Source: Datisca glomerata (lineage: Eukaryota; Streptophyta; Magnoliopsida; Cucurbitales; Datiscaceae). From it: DNA of 64,000 nucleotides. Location: NCBI GenBank assembly GCA_003255025.1, contig QANY01013209.1, forward strand, positions 744,001 to 808,000. The letters run 5' to 3'. Below are positions 9,541 through 22,415 of the stretch, piece after piece; positions within the stretch are counted from its first letter, which is position 1; each line of letters starts with the position of its first letter. The notes beneath the pieces were generated by a model, which saw only the letters and a list, made by a program, of their open reading frames with translations, was not told the DNA's origin and did not search any database. A program made the translations under genes and the position numbers.

Positions 9541-10385
9541 CTACTTGAACCCTTCAAATAATATTTTTTTACTTCCAGAATCAAAATCACTACTTGAAGG
9601 GTTCAAATAATCAGATACAACTACTTGAACCCTTCAAGTAATTTTTTTTGCTTCCAGAATCAAACTCATTACTTGAAGAGTTCAAGTAGTCAGATATATA
9701 ACTACATGAACTTTTCAAGTAATTTTTTTAACTTTTAGAATCAAAATCACTACTTGCAGAGTTCAAGTAGTCAGATACAATGACTCACCCTTCAAGTAGT
9801 ATTTTTTTTACTTTCAGAATCAAACTCACTACTTGAATGGTTCACGTAGTTTGATACAACTACTTGAACCCTTGAAATAATATTGTTTTTACTTCCCGAA
9901 TCAAGCTTACTACTTCAAGGGTTCAAGTAGTCAGTACAATTACTTGAACGGTTCAAATAGTATTTTTTTACTTCTAGAATCAAAATCACACTTGAAGGGT
10001 TCAAAGTAGTTATATACAACTACTCACCCTTCAAGTAATATTTTTTTTACTTCCAGAATGAAAATCACTGCTTGAGGGGTTCAAGTAGTCAAGTGCAACT
10101 ACTTGAACCGTTTAGGTAATATTTTTTTTACTTCCAGAATCAAACTCGCTACTTGAATGATCTAAATAGTCAAATATAACTATTTGAACCCTTCAAGTAA
10201 TATTTTTTTTACTTTCAGAATCAAAACCAATACTTGAAGGGTTCAAGTAGTCAGATTCAACTACTACTTTAACCCTTTAAGTAGTCATTTTTATTCTCTT
10301 ACTCACTTATCCAGAGAGCATGTGACTACTTGAAGGGTTCAAGTAGTTGTAAAAACTATTTGAACCTTGCATGTAGTTGATATTA
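9541..10385. repeat. ~80-bp palindromic minisatellite
   Basis: About nine to ten imperfect units of about 80 bp. Each holds TACTTGAACCCTTCAAGTA, a spacer (T-run, then ACTTCCAGAATCAAA), and its counterpart TACTTGAAGGGTTCAAGTA. Each 19-mer is itself an inverted repeat around CCC or GGG, and the two also pair with each other across the spacer. Units drift by several percent, so the array is not brand new. It begins exactly at the end of the pararetrovirus, whose last bases (GATACAA) are shared with the unit junction CAGATACAACTACTTG. Confidence 0.9.
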
Positions 10386-10442
10386 TTTTGACAACAGTAA
10401 AATAGAGACCACCTGACTGAAAAATGATGGGTCACAGGGTCT

Positions 10443-10491
10443 CGAAAAAGTAGAAGAAGAATAAAAGAAGAAGAAGAAGAAGAAGAAGAAG

Positions 10492-10523
<32 letters not shown>

Positions 10524-11366
10524 GAAGTAGAAGAAGAAGAAGAAGAAGAGAGAAGAAGAGAGAAGAAGAGAGAAGAGAGAAGAAGAAGAAGAAGAGAGAA
10601 GAAGAAGAAGAAGAAGAAGAGAAAAGAAGAAGAAGAGAGAAGAAGAAGAAGAAGAGAGAAGAAGAAGAAGAAGAGAGAAGAAGAAGAAGAAGAGAGAAGA
10701 AGAAGAAGAAGAAGAAGAGAGAAGAAGAAGAAGAAGAAGAGAGAAGAAGAAGAAGAAGAGAGAAGACGAAGAAGAAGAAGAGAGAAGAAGAAGAAGAGAG
10801 AAGAAGAAGAAGAAGAAGAAGAAGAAGAGAGAAGAAGGAGAAGAAGAAGAGAGGAGAAGGAGAAGAAGAGAGGAGAAGGAGAAGAAGAGAGGAGAAGGAG
10901 AAGACGAGAGGAGAAGGAGAAGAAGCGAGGAGAAGGAGAAGAAGAGAGGAGAAGGAGAAGAAGAGAGGAGAAGGAGAAGAAGAGAGGAGAAGGAGCAGAA
11001 GAGAGGAGAAGAGAGGAGAAGGAGAAGAAGAGAGGAGAAGGAGAAGAAGAGAGGAGAAGGAGGAGAAGAGAGGAAGAGAGGAGAAGGAGAGGAAGAAAGG
11101 AGAAGGAGAGGAAGAGAGGAGAAGGAGAGGAAGAGAGGAAGAGAGGAGAAGGAGAGGAAGAAAGGAGAAGGAGAAGAAGAGAGGAGAAGGAGAAGAAGAG
11201 AGGAGAAGGAGAAGAGGAGAGAAGAAGGAGAAGAGGAGAGAAGAGAGGAGAAGGAGAGAGGAAGAGAGGAGAAGGAGAGAGGAAGAGAGGGGAAGGAGAG
11301 GAAGAGAGGGGAAGGAGAGGAAGAGAGGGGAAGGAGAGGAAGAGAGGGGAAGGAGAGGAAGAGAGG
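10443..11366. repeat. ~0.9-kb purine-only tract (GAA/GAGA/GGAGAA arrays)
   Basis: The plus strand is almost exclusively A and G with only a handful of pyrimidines. It changes gradually from (GAA)n, through GAGAGAAGAAGAA mixtures and an ~18-bp GAGAGGAGAAGGAGAAGAA-type repeat, to a 19-bp GGAAGAGAGGGGAAGGAGA repeat near its end. Such mirror-symmetric polypurine DNA can form intramolecular triplexes, and it is hard to sequence. Confidence 0.93.
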
Positions 11367-11367
11367 N
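11367..11367. other. Single ambiguous base (N) at array boundary
   Basis: The only N noticed in the window lies exactly between the purine tract and the first complete 21-bp satellite unit. It most likely marks an assembly or base-calling problem at the junction. Confidence 0.9.
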
Positions 11368-14300
11368 ATAGGAGTGAGGAGTAGCTTGATAGGAGTGAGG
11401 AGTAGCTTGATAGGAGTGAGGAGTAGCTTGATAGGAGTGAGGAGTAGCTTGATAGGAGTGAGGAGTAGCTTGATAGGAGTGAGGAGTAGCTTGATAGGAG
11501 TGAGGAGTAGCTTGATAGGAGTGAGGAGTAGCTTGATAGGAGTGAGGAGTAGCTTGATAGGAGTGAGGAGTAGCTTGATAGGAGTGAGGAGTAGCTTGAT
11601 AGGAGTGAGGAGTAGCTTGATAGGAGTGAGGAGTAGCTTGATAGGAGTGAGGAGTAGCTTGATAGGAGTGAGGAGTAGCTTGATAGGAGTGAGGAGTAGC
11701 TTGATAGGAGTGAGGAGTAGCTTGATAGGAGTGAGGAGTAGCTTGATAGGAGTGAGGAGTAGCTTGATAGGAGTGAGGAGTAGCTTGATAGGAGTGAGGA
11801 GTAGCTTGATAGGAGTGAGGAGTAGCTTGATAGGAGTGAGGAGTAGCTTGATAGGAGTGAGGAGTAGCTTGATAGGAGTGAGGAGTAGCTTGATAGGAGT
11901 GAGGAGTAGCTTGATAGGAGTGAGGAGTAGCTTGATAGGAGTGAGGAGTAGCTTGATAGGAGTGAGGAGTAGCTTGATAGGAGTGAGGAGTAGCTTGATA
12001 GGAGTGAGGAGTAGCTTGATAGGAGTGAGGAGTAGCTTGATAGGAGTGAGGAGTAGCTTGATAGGAGTGAGGAGTAGCTTGATAGGAGTGAGGAGTAGCT
12101 TGATAGGAGTGAGGAGTAGCTTGATAGGAGTGAGGAGTAGCTTGATAGGAGTGAGGAGTAGCTTGATAGGAGTGAGGAGTAGCTTGATAGGAGTGAGGAG
12201 TAGCTTGATAGGAGTGAGGAGTAGCTTGATAGGAGTGAGGAGTAGCTTGATAGGAGTGAGGAGTAGCTTGATAGGAGTGAGGAGTAGCTTGATAGGAGTG
12301 AGGAGTAGCTTGATAGGAGTGAGGAGTAGCTTGATAGGAGTGAGGAGTAGCTTGATAGGAGTGAGGAGTAGCTTGATAGGAGTGAGGAGTAGCTTGATAG
12401 GAGTGAGGAGTAGCTTGATAGGAGTGAGGAGTAGCTTGATAGGAGTGAGGAGTAGCTTGATAGGAGTGAGGAGTAGCTTGATAGGAGTGAGGAGTAGCTT
12501 GATAGGAGTGAGGAGTAGCTTGATAGGAGTGAGGAGTAGCTTGATAGGAGTGAGGAGTAGCTTGATAGGAGTGAGGAGTAGCTTGATAGGAGTGAGGAGT
12601 AGCTTGATAGGAGTGAGGAGTAGCTTGATAGGAGTGAGGAGTAGCTTGATAGGAGTGAGGAGTAGCTTGATAGGAGTGAGGAGTAGCTTGATAGGAGTGA
12701 GGAGTAGCTTGATAGGAGTGAGGAGTAGCTTGATAGGAGTGAGGAGTAGCTTGATAGGAGTGAGGAGTAGCTTGATAGGAGTGAGGAGTAGCTTGATAGG
12801 AGTGAGGAGTAGCTTGATAGGAGTGAGGAGTAGCTTGATAGGAGTGAGGAGTAGCTTGATAGGAGTGAGGAGTAGCTTGATAGGAGTGAGGAGTAGCTTG
12901 ATAGGAGTGAGGAGTAGCTTGATAGGAGTGAGGAGTAGCTTGATAGGAGTGAGGAGTAGCTTGATAGGAGTGAGGAGTAGCTTGATAGGAGTGAGGAGTA
13001 GCTTGATAGGAGTGAGGAGTAGCTTGATAGGAGTGAGGAGTAGCTTGATAGGAGTGAGGAGTAGCTTGATAGGAGTGAGGAGTAGCTTGATAGGAGTGAG
13101 GAGTAGCTTGATAGGAGTGAGGAGTAGCTTGATAGGAGTGAGGAGTAGCTTGATAGGAGTGAGGAGTAGCTTGATAGGAGTGAGGAGTAGCTTGATAGGA
13201 GTGAGGAGTAGCTTGATAGGAGTGAGGAGTAGCTTGATAGGAGTGAGGAGTAGCTTGATAGGAGTGAGGAGTAGCTTGATAGGAGTGAGGAGTAGCTTGA
13301 TAGGAGTGAGGAGTAGCTTGATAGGAGTGAGGAGTAGCTTGATAGGAGTGAGGAGTAGCTTGATAGGAGTGAGGAGTAGCTTGATAGGAGTGAGGAGTAG
13401 CTTGATAGGAGTGAGGAGTAGCTTGATAGGAGTGAGGAGTAGCTTGATAGGAGTGAGGAGTAGCTTGATAGGAGTGAGGAGTAGCTTGATAGGAGTGAGG
13501 AGTAGCTTGATAGGAGTGAGGAGTAGCTTGATAGGAGTGAGGAGTAGCTTGATAGGAGTGAGGAGTAGCTTGATAGGAGTGAGGAGTAGCTTGATAGGAG
13601 TGAGGAGTAGCTTGATAGGAGTGAGGAGTAGCTTGATAGGAGTGAGGAGTAGCTTGATAGGAGTGAGGAGTAGCTTGATAGGAGTGAGGAGTAGCTTGAT
13701 AGGAGTGAGGAGTAGCTTGATAGGAGTGAGGAGTAGCTTGATAGGAGTGAGGAGTAGCTTGATAGGAGTGAGGAGTAGCTTGATAGGAGTGAGGAGTAGC
13801 TTGATAGGAGTGAGGAGTAGCTTGATAGGAGTGAGGAGTAGCTTGATAGGAGTGAGGAGTAGCTTGATAGGAGTGAGGAGTAGCTTGATAGGAGTGAGGA
13901 GTAGCTTGATAGGAGTGAGGAGTAGCTTGATAGGAGTGAGGAGTAGCTTGATAGGAGTGAGGAGTAGCTTGATAGGAGTGAGGAGTAGCTTGATAGGAGT
14001 GAGGAGTAGCTTGATAGGAGTGAGGAGTAGCTTGATAGGAGTGAGGAGTAGCTTGATAGGAGTGAGGAGTAGCTTGATAGGAGTGAGGAGTAGCTTGATA
14101 GGAGTGAGGAGTAGCTTGATAGGAGTGAGGAGTAGCTTGATAGGAGTGAGGAGTAGCTTGATAGGAGTGAGGAGTAGCTTGATAGGAGTGAGGAGTAGCT
14201 TGATAGGAGTGAGGAGTAGCTTGATAGGAGTGAGGAGTAGCTTGATAGGAGTGAGGAGTAGCTTGATAGGAGTGAGGAGTAGCTTGATAGGAGTGAGGAG

Positions 14301-17300
14301 TAGCTTGATAGGAGTGAGGAGTAGCTTGATAGGAGTGAGGAGTAGCTTGATAGGAGTGAGGAGTAGCTTGATAGGAGTGAGGAGTAGCTTGATAGGAGTG
14401 AGGAGTAGCTTGATAGGAGTGAGGAGTAGCTTGATAGGAGTGAGGAGTAGCTTGATAGGAGTGAGGAGTAGCTTGATAGGAGTGAGGAGTAGCTTGATAG
14501 GAGTGAGGAGTAGCTTGATAGGAGTGAGGAGTAGCTTGATAGGAGTGAGGAGTAGCTTGATAGGAGTGAGGAGTAGCTTGATAGGAGTGAGGAGTAGCTT
14601 GATAGGAGTGAGGAGTAGCTTGATAGGAGTGAGGAGTAGCTTGATAGGAGTGAGGAGTAGCTTGATAGGAGTGAGGAGTAGCTTGATAGGAGTGAGGAGT
14701 AGCTTGATAGGAGTGAGGAGTAGCTTGATAGGAGTGAGGAGTAGCTTGATAGGAGTGAGGAGTAGCTTGATAGGAGTGAGGAGTAGCTTGATAGGAGTGA
14801 GGAGTAGCTTGATAGGAGTGAGGAGTAGCTTGATAGGAGTGAGGAGTAGCTTGATAGGAGTGAGGAGTAGCTTGATAGGAGTGAGGAGTAGCTTGATAGG
14901 AGTGAGGAGTAGCTTGATAGGAGTGAGGAGTAGCTTGATAGGAGTGAGGAGTAGCTTGATAGGAGTGAGGAGTAGCTTGATAGGAGTGAGGAGTAGCTTG
15001 ATAGGAGTGAGGAGTAGCTTGATAGGAGTGAGGAGTAGCTTGATAGGAGTGAGGAGTAGCTTGATAGGAGTGAGGAGTAGCTTGATAGGAGTGAGGAGTA
15101 GCTTGATAGGAGTGAGGAGTAGCTTGATAGGAGTGAGGAGTAGCTTGATAGGAGTGAGGAGTAGCTTGATAGGAGTGAGGAGTAGCTTGATAGGAGTGAG
15201 GAGTAGCTTGATAGGAGTGAGGAGTAGCTTGATAGGAGTGAGGAGTAGCTTGATAGGAGTGAGGAGTAGCTTGATAGGAGTGAGGAGTAGCTTGATAGGA
15301 GTGAGGAGTAGCTTGATAGGAGTGAGGAGTAGCTTGATAGGAGTGAGGAGTAGCTTGATAGGAGTGAGGAGTAGCTTGATAGGAGTGAGGAGTAGCTTGA
15401 TAGGAGTGAGGAGTAGCTTGATAGGAGTGAGGAGTAGCTTGATAGGAGTGAGGAGTAGCTTGATAGGAGTGAGGAGTAGCTTGATAGGAGTGAGGAGTAG
15501 CTTGATAGGAGTGAGGAGTAGCTTGATAGGAGTGAGGAGTAGCTTGATAGGAGTGAGGAGTAGCTTGATAGGAGTGAGGAGTAGCTTGATAGGAGTGAGG
15601 AGTAGCTTGATAGGAGTGAGGAGTAGCTTGATAGGAGTGAGGAGTAGCTTGATAGGAGTGAGGAGTAGCTTGATAGGAGTGAGGAGTAGCTTGATAGGAG
15701 TGAGGAGTAGCTTGATAGGAGTGAGGAGTAGCTTGATAGGAGTGAGGAGTAGCTTGATAGGAGTGAGGAGTAGCTTGATAGGAGTGAGGAGTAGCTTGAT
15801 AGGAGTGAGGAGTAGCTTGATAGGAGTGAGGAGTAGCTTGATAGGAGTGAGGAGTAGCTTGATAGGAGTGAGGAGTAGCTTGATAGGAGTGAGGAGTAGC
15901 TTGATAGGAGTGAGGAGTAGCTTGATAGGAGTGAGGAGTAGCTTGATAGGAGTGAGGAGTAGCTTGATAGGAGTGAGGAGTAGCTTGATAGGAGTGAGGA
16001 GTAGCTTGATAGGAGTGAGGAGTAGCTTGATAGGAGTGAGGAGTAGCTTGATAGGAGTGAGGAGTAGCTTGATAGGAGTGAGGAGTAGCTTGATAGGAGT
16101 GAGGAGTAGCTTGATAGGAGTGAGGAGTAGCTTGATAGGAGTGAGGAGTAGCTTGATAGGAGTGAGGAGTAGCTTGATAGGAGTGAGGAGTAGCTTGATA
16201 GGAGTGAGGAGTAGCTTGATAGGAGTGAGGAGTAGCTTGATAGGAGTGAGGAGTAGCTTGATAGGAGTGAGGAGTAGCTTGATAGGAGTGAGGAGTAGCT
16301 TGATAGGAGTGAGGAGTAGCTTGATAGGAGTGAGGAGTAGCTTGATAGGAGTGAGGAGTAGCTTGATAGGAGTGAGGAGTAGCTTGATAGGAGTGAGGAG
16401 TAGCTTGATAGGAGTGAGGAGTAGCTTGATAGGAGTGAGGAGTAGCTTGATAGGAGTGAGGAGTAGCTTGATAGGAGTGAGGAGTAGCTTGATAGGAGTG
16501 AGGAGTAGCTTGATAGGAGTGAGGAGTAGCTTGATAGGAGTGAGGAGTAGCTTGATAGGAGTGAGGAGTAGCTTGATAGGAGTGAGGAGTAGCTTGATAG
16601 GAGTGAGGAGTAGCTTGATAGGAGTGAGGAGTAGCTTGATAGGAGTGAGGAGTAGCTTGATAGGAGTGAGGAGTAGCTTGATAGGAGTGAGGAGTAGCTT
16701 GATAGGAGTGAGGAGTAGCTTGATAGGAGTGAGGAGTAGCTTGATAGGAGTGAGGAGTAGCTTGATAGGAGTGAGGAGTAGCTTGATAGGAGTGAGGAGT
16801 AGCTTGATAGGAGTGAGGAGTAGCTTGATAGGAGTGAGGAGTAGCTTGATAGGAGTGAGGAGTAGCTTGATAGGAGTGAGGAGTAGCTTGATAGGAGTGA
16901 GGAGTAGCTTGATAGGAGTGAGGAGTAGCTTGATAGGAGTGAGGAGTAGCTTGATAGGAGTGAGGAGTAGCTTGATAGGAGTGAGGAGTAGCTTGATAGG
17001 AGTGAGGAGTAGCTTGATAGGAGTGAGGAGTAGCTTGATAGGAGTGAGGAGTAGCTTGATAGGAGTGAGGAGTAGCTTGATAGGAGTGAGGAGTAGCTTG
17101 ATAGGAGTGAGGAGTAGCTTGATAGGAGTGAGGAGTAGCTTGATAGGAGTGAGGAGTAGCTTGATAGGAGTGAGGAGTAGCTTGATAGGAGTGAGGAGTA
17201 GCTTGATAGGAGTGAGGAGTAGCTTGATAGGAGTGAGGAGTAGCTTGATAGGAGTGAGGAGTAGCTTGATAGGAGTGAGGAGTAGCTTGATAGGAGTGAG

Positions 17301-17674
17301 GAGTAGCTTGATAGGAGTGAGGAGTAGCTTGATAGGAGTGAGGAGTAGCTTGATAGGAGTGAGGAGTAGCTTGATAGGAGTGAGGAGTAGCTTGATAGGA
17401 GTGAGGAGTAGCTTGATAGGAGTGAGGAGTAGCTTGATAGGAGTGAGGAGTAGCTTGATAGGAGTGAGGAGTAGCTTGATAGGAGTGAGGAGTAGCTTGA
17501 TAGGAGTGAGGAGTAGCTTGATAGGAGTGAGGAGTAGCTTGATAGGAGTGAGGAGTAGCTTGATAGGAGTGAGGAGTAGCTTGATAGGAGTGAGGAGTAG
17601 CTTGATAGGAGTGAGGAGTAGCTTGATAGGAGTGAGGAGTAGCTTGATAGGAGTGAGGAGTAGCTTGATAGGAG
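11368..17674. repeat. 21-bp satellite, 300 identical copies
   Basis: ATAGGAGTGAGGAGTAGCTTG repeats from 11368 to 17667, exactly 6300 bp or 300 units, followed by seven bases of a partial unit. No substitution or indel was noticed anywhere. Because 21 is divisible by three, one plus-strand frame (heptapeptide VRSSLIG) and all three minus-strand frames stay open throughout. No ATG occurs in the repeat and no promoter is evident, so the open frame is a by-product of periodicity and not a gene. The unit is purine-rich like the preceding tract. Confidence 0.95.
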
Positions 17675-20600
17675 AGCTAAGAGTGGGTGAGTGAGTATTT
17701 GTTAATCACGGTTGATTTGATATTTGCATGGGGAGGATAAAAGAAATGATGAGGAAATAAGAAGTTACATGTTTGATGTTGATAATGATGAGACATGGGT
17801 ATAAAATTCTTAGTTTCTAGAAAGAAGTATAAAAATCCCAACAAAAAATTAAAAAAAGTATATTTATGCAAATATCCCAAATGGGAATGCAAAAACATTT
17901 GAGTTTTATGTACTTGAAAAGTTCTTTTTTTAAAAGAAAAAGAATATAAAGTATCTAGCTACAAGGCTTTTTAAAAATCTCTCTCCCAAAAGTCGAATTA
18001 TTAGAAATAAAAGCACTTTCAATGATCTAAAGAACTTGTCCCAACTAATTTTTAGAATCAAATAATTTTAGACTAATCAAGTTATATATCAAAATTTATT
18101 TGTCTAATTGATACGTGATGTTTCAATATTCTTTATGATAATTTTATTAAGATAGCCAATAAATTATTGGCCCATCACGTCCTTGGTCAAATAAAAATTG
18201 TCACATAAACTTAGTTCATCTAGAAATTACTTTTTGTAAGCACTACTTCCTAAAAGGCTCTTTAGGCACTTGATAGATTTACCTAATATTCACGTAAATG
18301 TGAATTTCTTGTCTCATTTTTCAAGTGTCATCAAGTGTTTTAAAAATCAAATTGTATTAAGTTAGATCTTGAATATAGTAGCTGATTGAGGACAATGGTA
18401 CACTAAACAACGTGGATTGGAGCAAAGTTCATTAAACTCAAGTGTGTTGTCCATAAATGAGATTGATGCTTTGGAATCCTATAAGATTTTTTAATTTATT
18501 TTTTTTAATCTCTTGTGAATATTGTGTCTACCAATTATTGAGTTCTTTTGAATTATTTGTTACGTGAATTTGCGTGGCCGACTCATTAGATACCAAAACC
18601 CCTTAATTTTTTCGTCTCAATAAGATATCTGACCCATTTTCTTATAATTTTGTACACATAGAAAAATATCCGCGTTTAAATTTTCTGAGGAGGTAAAAGA
18701 GCGTACTTTACGAGTCTTAACTCGATATTTGATATTTTGTTGTGTCAATTTTCGTAATTGTATCTTTTACAGATTTCATAGTTATGTATTTGAATGGCAA
18801 TCATATTAATTTTTGTTATTCTTTTCATATGTACACATAGTATACTCTACTGTTAGACTAAGCCCATGATAGATCACTAATTAGTTTAAAATTACGAGAG
18901 GGAGTAATTTCACATGCGCCCTCAAAGCCAACTCAAAAGTAACCAACTTCTCCATTTTCTTATGTATTTAAAGAAGTAGGTAATATCACTTGGAGTGCAT
19001 GTAGAGGCTAATTTTATGTTACCCCACATTGCTTGGCTTGGGATTGCTTAAAAAATGATGGTATCTAAAAGGGGATTTCAATTTAATCTAAATTAATAGA
19101 AGATTTTTTCTTTATATCCTTTTTGGATACTGCCAAAGTAATCCTTGCAAAATGGATTTAAGTTAAATGTAATTATAATATGATATTGGATCATGTCTCA
19201 ATTAATCTCTTGTTTAATTTTTAACTTTGTTGTCTAATTGGTTAAGTTTACTTGATTAGCACAACTTGGTGGGCCATTGTTTTGATTTGGGAAATCTTAG
19301 ATGATAATATTTGCATCATTTCAACCAAAAACAAAGAAATGAAAAGCATGATTAACACATAAAAAATGTATTTAATTTTTTTAATTAAAAATTAATTGGT
19401 GGAAACCATTACTTCAAGTGAAGAAAAGATAAAGAACCCATTACTAATTGACAGTTGTATATTAAATCAACAAAGATTGGGAAAGTATGATTAGACAATT
19501 TTGTCACCACCCAACTAAATTAATCATGTTACTACATTGTTTTATGTGGACCCCATGAAACAAATCTTGCAAATATGTCACAATAAGCCAAAATGTGCAT
19601 GTGGTCCTACTACCTTAGCTTTTGTTTGGGAAGTGAGAAACCTATTGTGTCCATTTCCACATGTTAACCCTATATAAGTGGAGAAAACCTTGTGATGTGT
19701 TCAACCACCTCTAAGAATTTACATGTTTTGAGGCAATTACCAAATCTTCCTCTTTATAGTCCATCATGTTTCAACTTAAAATCATATGTTTGACTTTGAG
19801 TTTGAGCTCCATAATGAATGATTTCATTACATGCGTATGAGAATGCCTATTTAGGGTAAATAAAGTTTCGTTGTTTGTGGAAAAACTTCCATTAACATGT
19901 GAGAGGTTGTAGCCTCAGAATATGATCTGATTCATTAATCCTCATGAGTCAGATATCAAAAATTTGTAAATATTGAAGTTGGGTCGAACCCTAAATCCTA
20001 AATGTTATCTTTTCCATAAACTTTTTGCATTAGCTAAATAATAAACTAACTAGCTAGAAAGTACAAGAATCGCGTGAATAAACTAACTAGATAATTCTGG
20101 ATAGGTTGAGTTGGGTGTTCTTTGTCATTGAAGATCAACGATAGAGACAACAAACTCTTTAGATTTATTTCTTACATACTGCTCAAATACATGTACTTAA
20201 AAGAAAAAACAAAAGGTTTTATCTTTTCAATAGTTGATCTTAGCCGTCCGTGTCTTAGCTAAGACAAGTACGTCACATCTAAGAAGGTCACGTCACTAAT
20301 GTTAGTTCTTTTTCTATGATGAGTGAGACCAACTTACTTGAGCCCCATGGTGGGTTAAGACTAAGAGTAAGAGAGTGGTCCAAACCTGGAAAGAAAAATT
20401 TTCTCCAAATTTTCCCAGCTGAGAAAGACCCAAAGAGCGAAGTCATTGGATCAACAAAAGAAAGCTAAGAAAAAAAACAAGAGTAGGTAGATAGGTTTAG
20501 TAGTCGAACACTTAATTTCTTTTACAATTATTGCATGTACCGATCCTCAAAATCTATGTCCACTTTAATGCAGGCTTTTTCCATTAACCCATGTTGGGAA

Positions 20601-21464
20601 CTAATTAGGGACCCACGCTTAATAGATTATATTATTATAAATGAATGGGCCATCTCAACCATATCCCATCCATCTTCTACCTGCTTGGGAGAAAAAATAA
20701 CTATGATACTATTCTACTATTCTACTATTGGGTGTACTCTCTTCATATATAATTGAACGGATCAGTGTATGCTTCTCTTTTATGTGAGAAATGATTTTTT
20801 TTTAAAAAAAAATTAATCACGTATTTAGTTTTCACATATATCAAGATGTAGAGGTTTTGGATAATCTTTTTGCCACCCATAATGAATAATGTTGACTTCT
20901 TGGCGATCTTTACTGATTATGTAGTATGCCTTAGTAGACAAAATCACTTGATTAATTATCAATGTAATTTATTATGATTATCTTTTTATAGAAACTAACG
21001 GTCGAAAGAGAGGATGGGCTTTCACACACCAAAGGAGGATCTAGATAATAATGATCCAGGAGATTTTCTTCTTTTCATAAATCTGAGACATTTTGACTTA
21101 AAACACATATATGAGAAGGAAAGGAGACAAAGGTGGGCCATTTTTTGAGTTGTGATGAAGATTTTTTCACATAACAACAATCATAAATGATTGTCATATT
21201 TAAGTTCTTCTAATTTAAATTTAATATATATATGAAGCGAGAGAAAATTTTTTGGTAAATTATTTCAACCCTTCCAACTTTATGTGACATTTTAAATAAA
21301 TTTATAGCATATATGCATACTTGTATCTTCAATTATTAATGAGATATGCATTTTATTTAACTATTATAGCTAGGGTTCTCAATGAAGGCAAAAGGTAATT
21401 TCAAAAAATAAACTCACACAAAAATCACTAATTTAGAGGTTTAAGAGTGATAATAAAAACATTA
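17675..21464. other. AT-rich intergenic DNA
   Basis: No convincing gene, RNA gene or complete mobile element was recognised. Open frames are short and of random composition. A TATATAAG box near 19671-19678 and several CCATT/AT-rich blocks are present but without an adjacent coding frame. Segments resembling GTCGAACCC near 19983 lack the rest of a tRNA. Confidence 0.6.
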
Positions 21465-21790
21465 TTTATGTATGATTGATACACATAACGTAATGAAAAT
21501 TTTGTGTAAATCATACTCTTTATCTAAATTACGTAGTATCATGATGTCAATCACTAATGAGTTATTTTTTTACTATTCAATCATTAATTATTAGTATGAG
21601 TTAGTAATATATATGATCAATTTATGTATGATTGATACACATAACGTAATGAAAATTTTGTGTAAATCTTACTCTCTAACGTAGTATCATGATGTCAACC
21701 ACTAATGAGTTATTTATTTTTATTTTTTATCACTAATGAGTTAATTATTACTGTGAGTTAGTAATGTATATGATCACGTATACACGTAAA
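21465..21790. repeat. 156-bp tandem duplication
   Basis: TTTATGTATGATTGATACAC begins at 21465 and again at 21621. The two units share most of their length (including GTAGTATCATGATGTCAA and CACTAATGAGTTATTT) with small indels, so this is an older local duplication. Confidence 0.8.
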
Positions 21791-21918
21791 ATATACACTA
21801 TTTCATTTTAATATTAAATTATTCTCATACTACGCTACATAATAATAATAATTAAATATTATGATGTTATGTAGCGTTAATATAATATAAGCTATCTCCT
21901 AATTATAAATCTTTAAAG

Positions 21919-22415
21919 TGTTCGGGAAGATACACGTACCTTGCACCTTTATATAAAAATTATTTACAGTACTCGAATCGTCTAAAATTCTACAACAACA
22001 AAGAAACAAAAACTAATCCGAGCCCAGTGCGAATATTGTGTCCTTAAGATAATTTTGCTCTCTCCCTGGTGCACAAGGTGATGAGCAATTGTCTCCCAAG
22101 ATAGAACGTATTTTTATTCTTACGGAAGTTACACTCCAATCCAGAAGAACCAGCGAACGCAACCATGGTTTGTAACCGCACACATTAGTAAATATAGAGA
22201 TGTCTAAAATAGAGAGAATTATATGAATTTTTATATTTCTTAAAACATATATAATGTCACTATATATATAGACTGATTCATAGTCATTTGAATAGTCATT
22301 ATAACCATTCATTTTATTTGAAATGGTGTCAATTTAAAATTGGAAAGACACAATTGTTATAACATTTCAAGTCAGTAAAAAATAAAAATTGATTTTTTAT
22401 TCAAAATTTCCAACA
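21919..22415 (-). repeat. 3' LTR of LARD-like element
   Basis: It pairs with 24951-25436. Shared blocks include CAACAACAAAGAAACAAAAA, GGTGCACAAGGTGATGAGCA and GTCTCCCAAGATAGAACG. The polypurine tract lies directly beyond its high-coordinate end. Confidence 0.82.

Noticed and set aside
9541..10385. CRISPR-like array of short palindromic repeats
   Set aside because: The spacers are themselves repeats of one another, there are no cas genes, and the genome is a plant's. It is a minisatellite.
11374..17694. 2106-codon open frame encoding VRSSLIG repeats
   Set aside because: It is a by-product of a 21-bp tandem repeat. It starts with GTG only, has no promoter, and three opposite-strand frames are equally open.
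19960..20000. tRNA-like GGGTCGAACCC segment
   Set aside because: No acceptor stem, D-arm or anticodon arm could be built around it.
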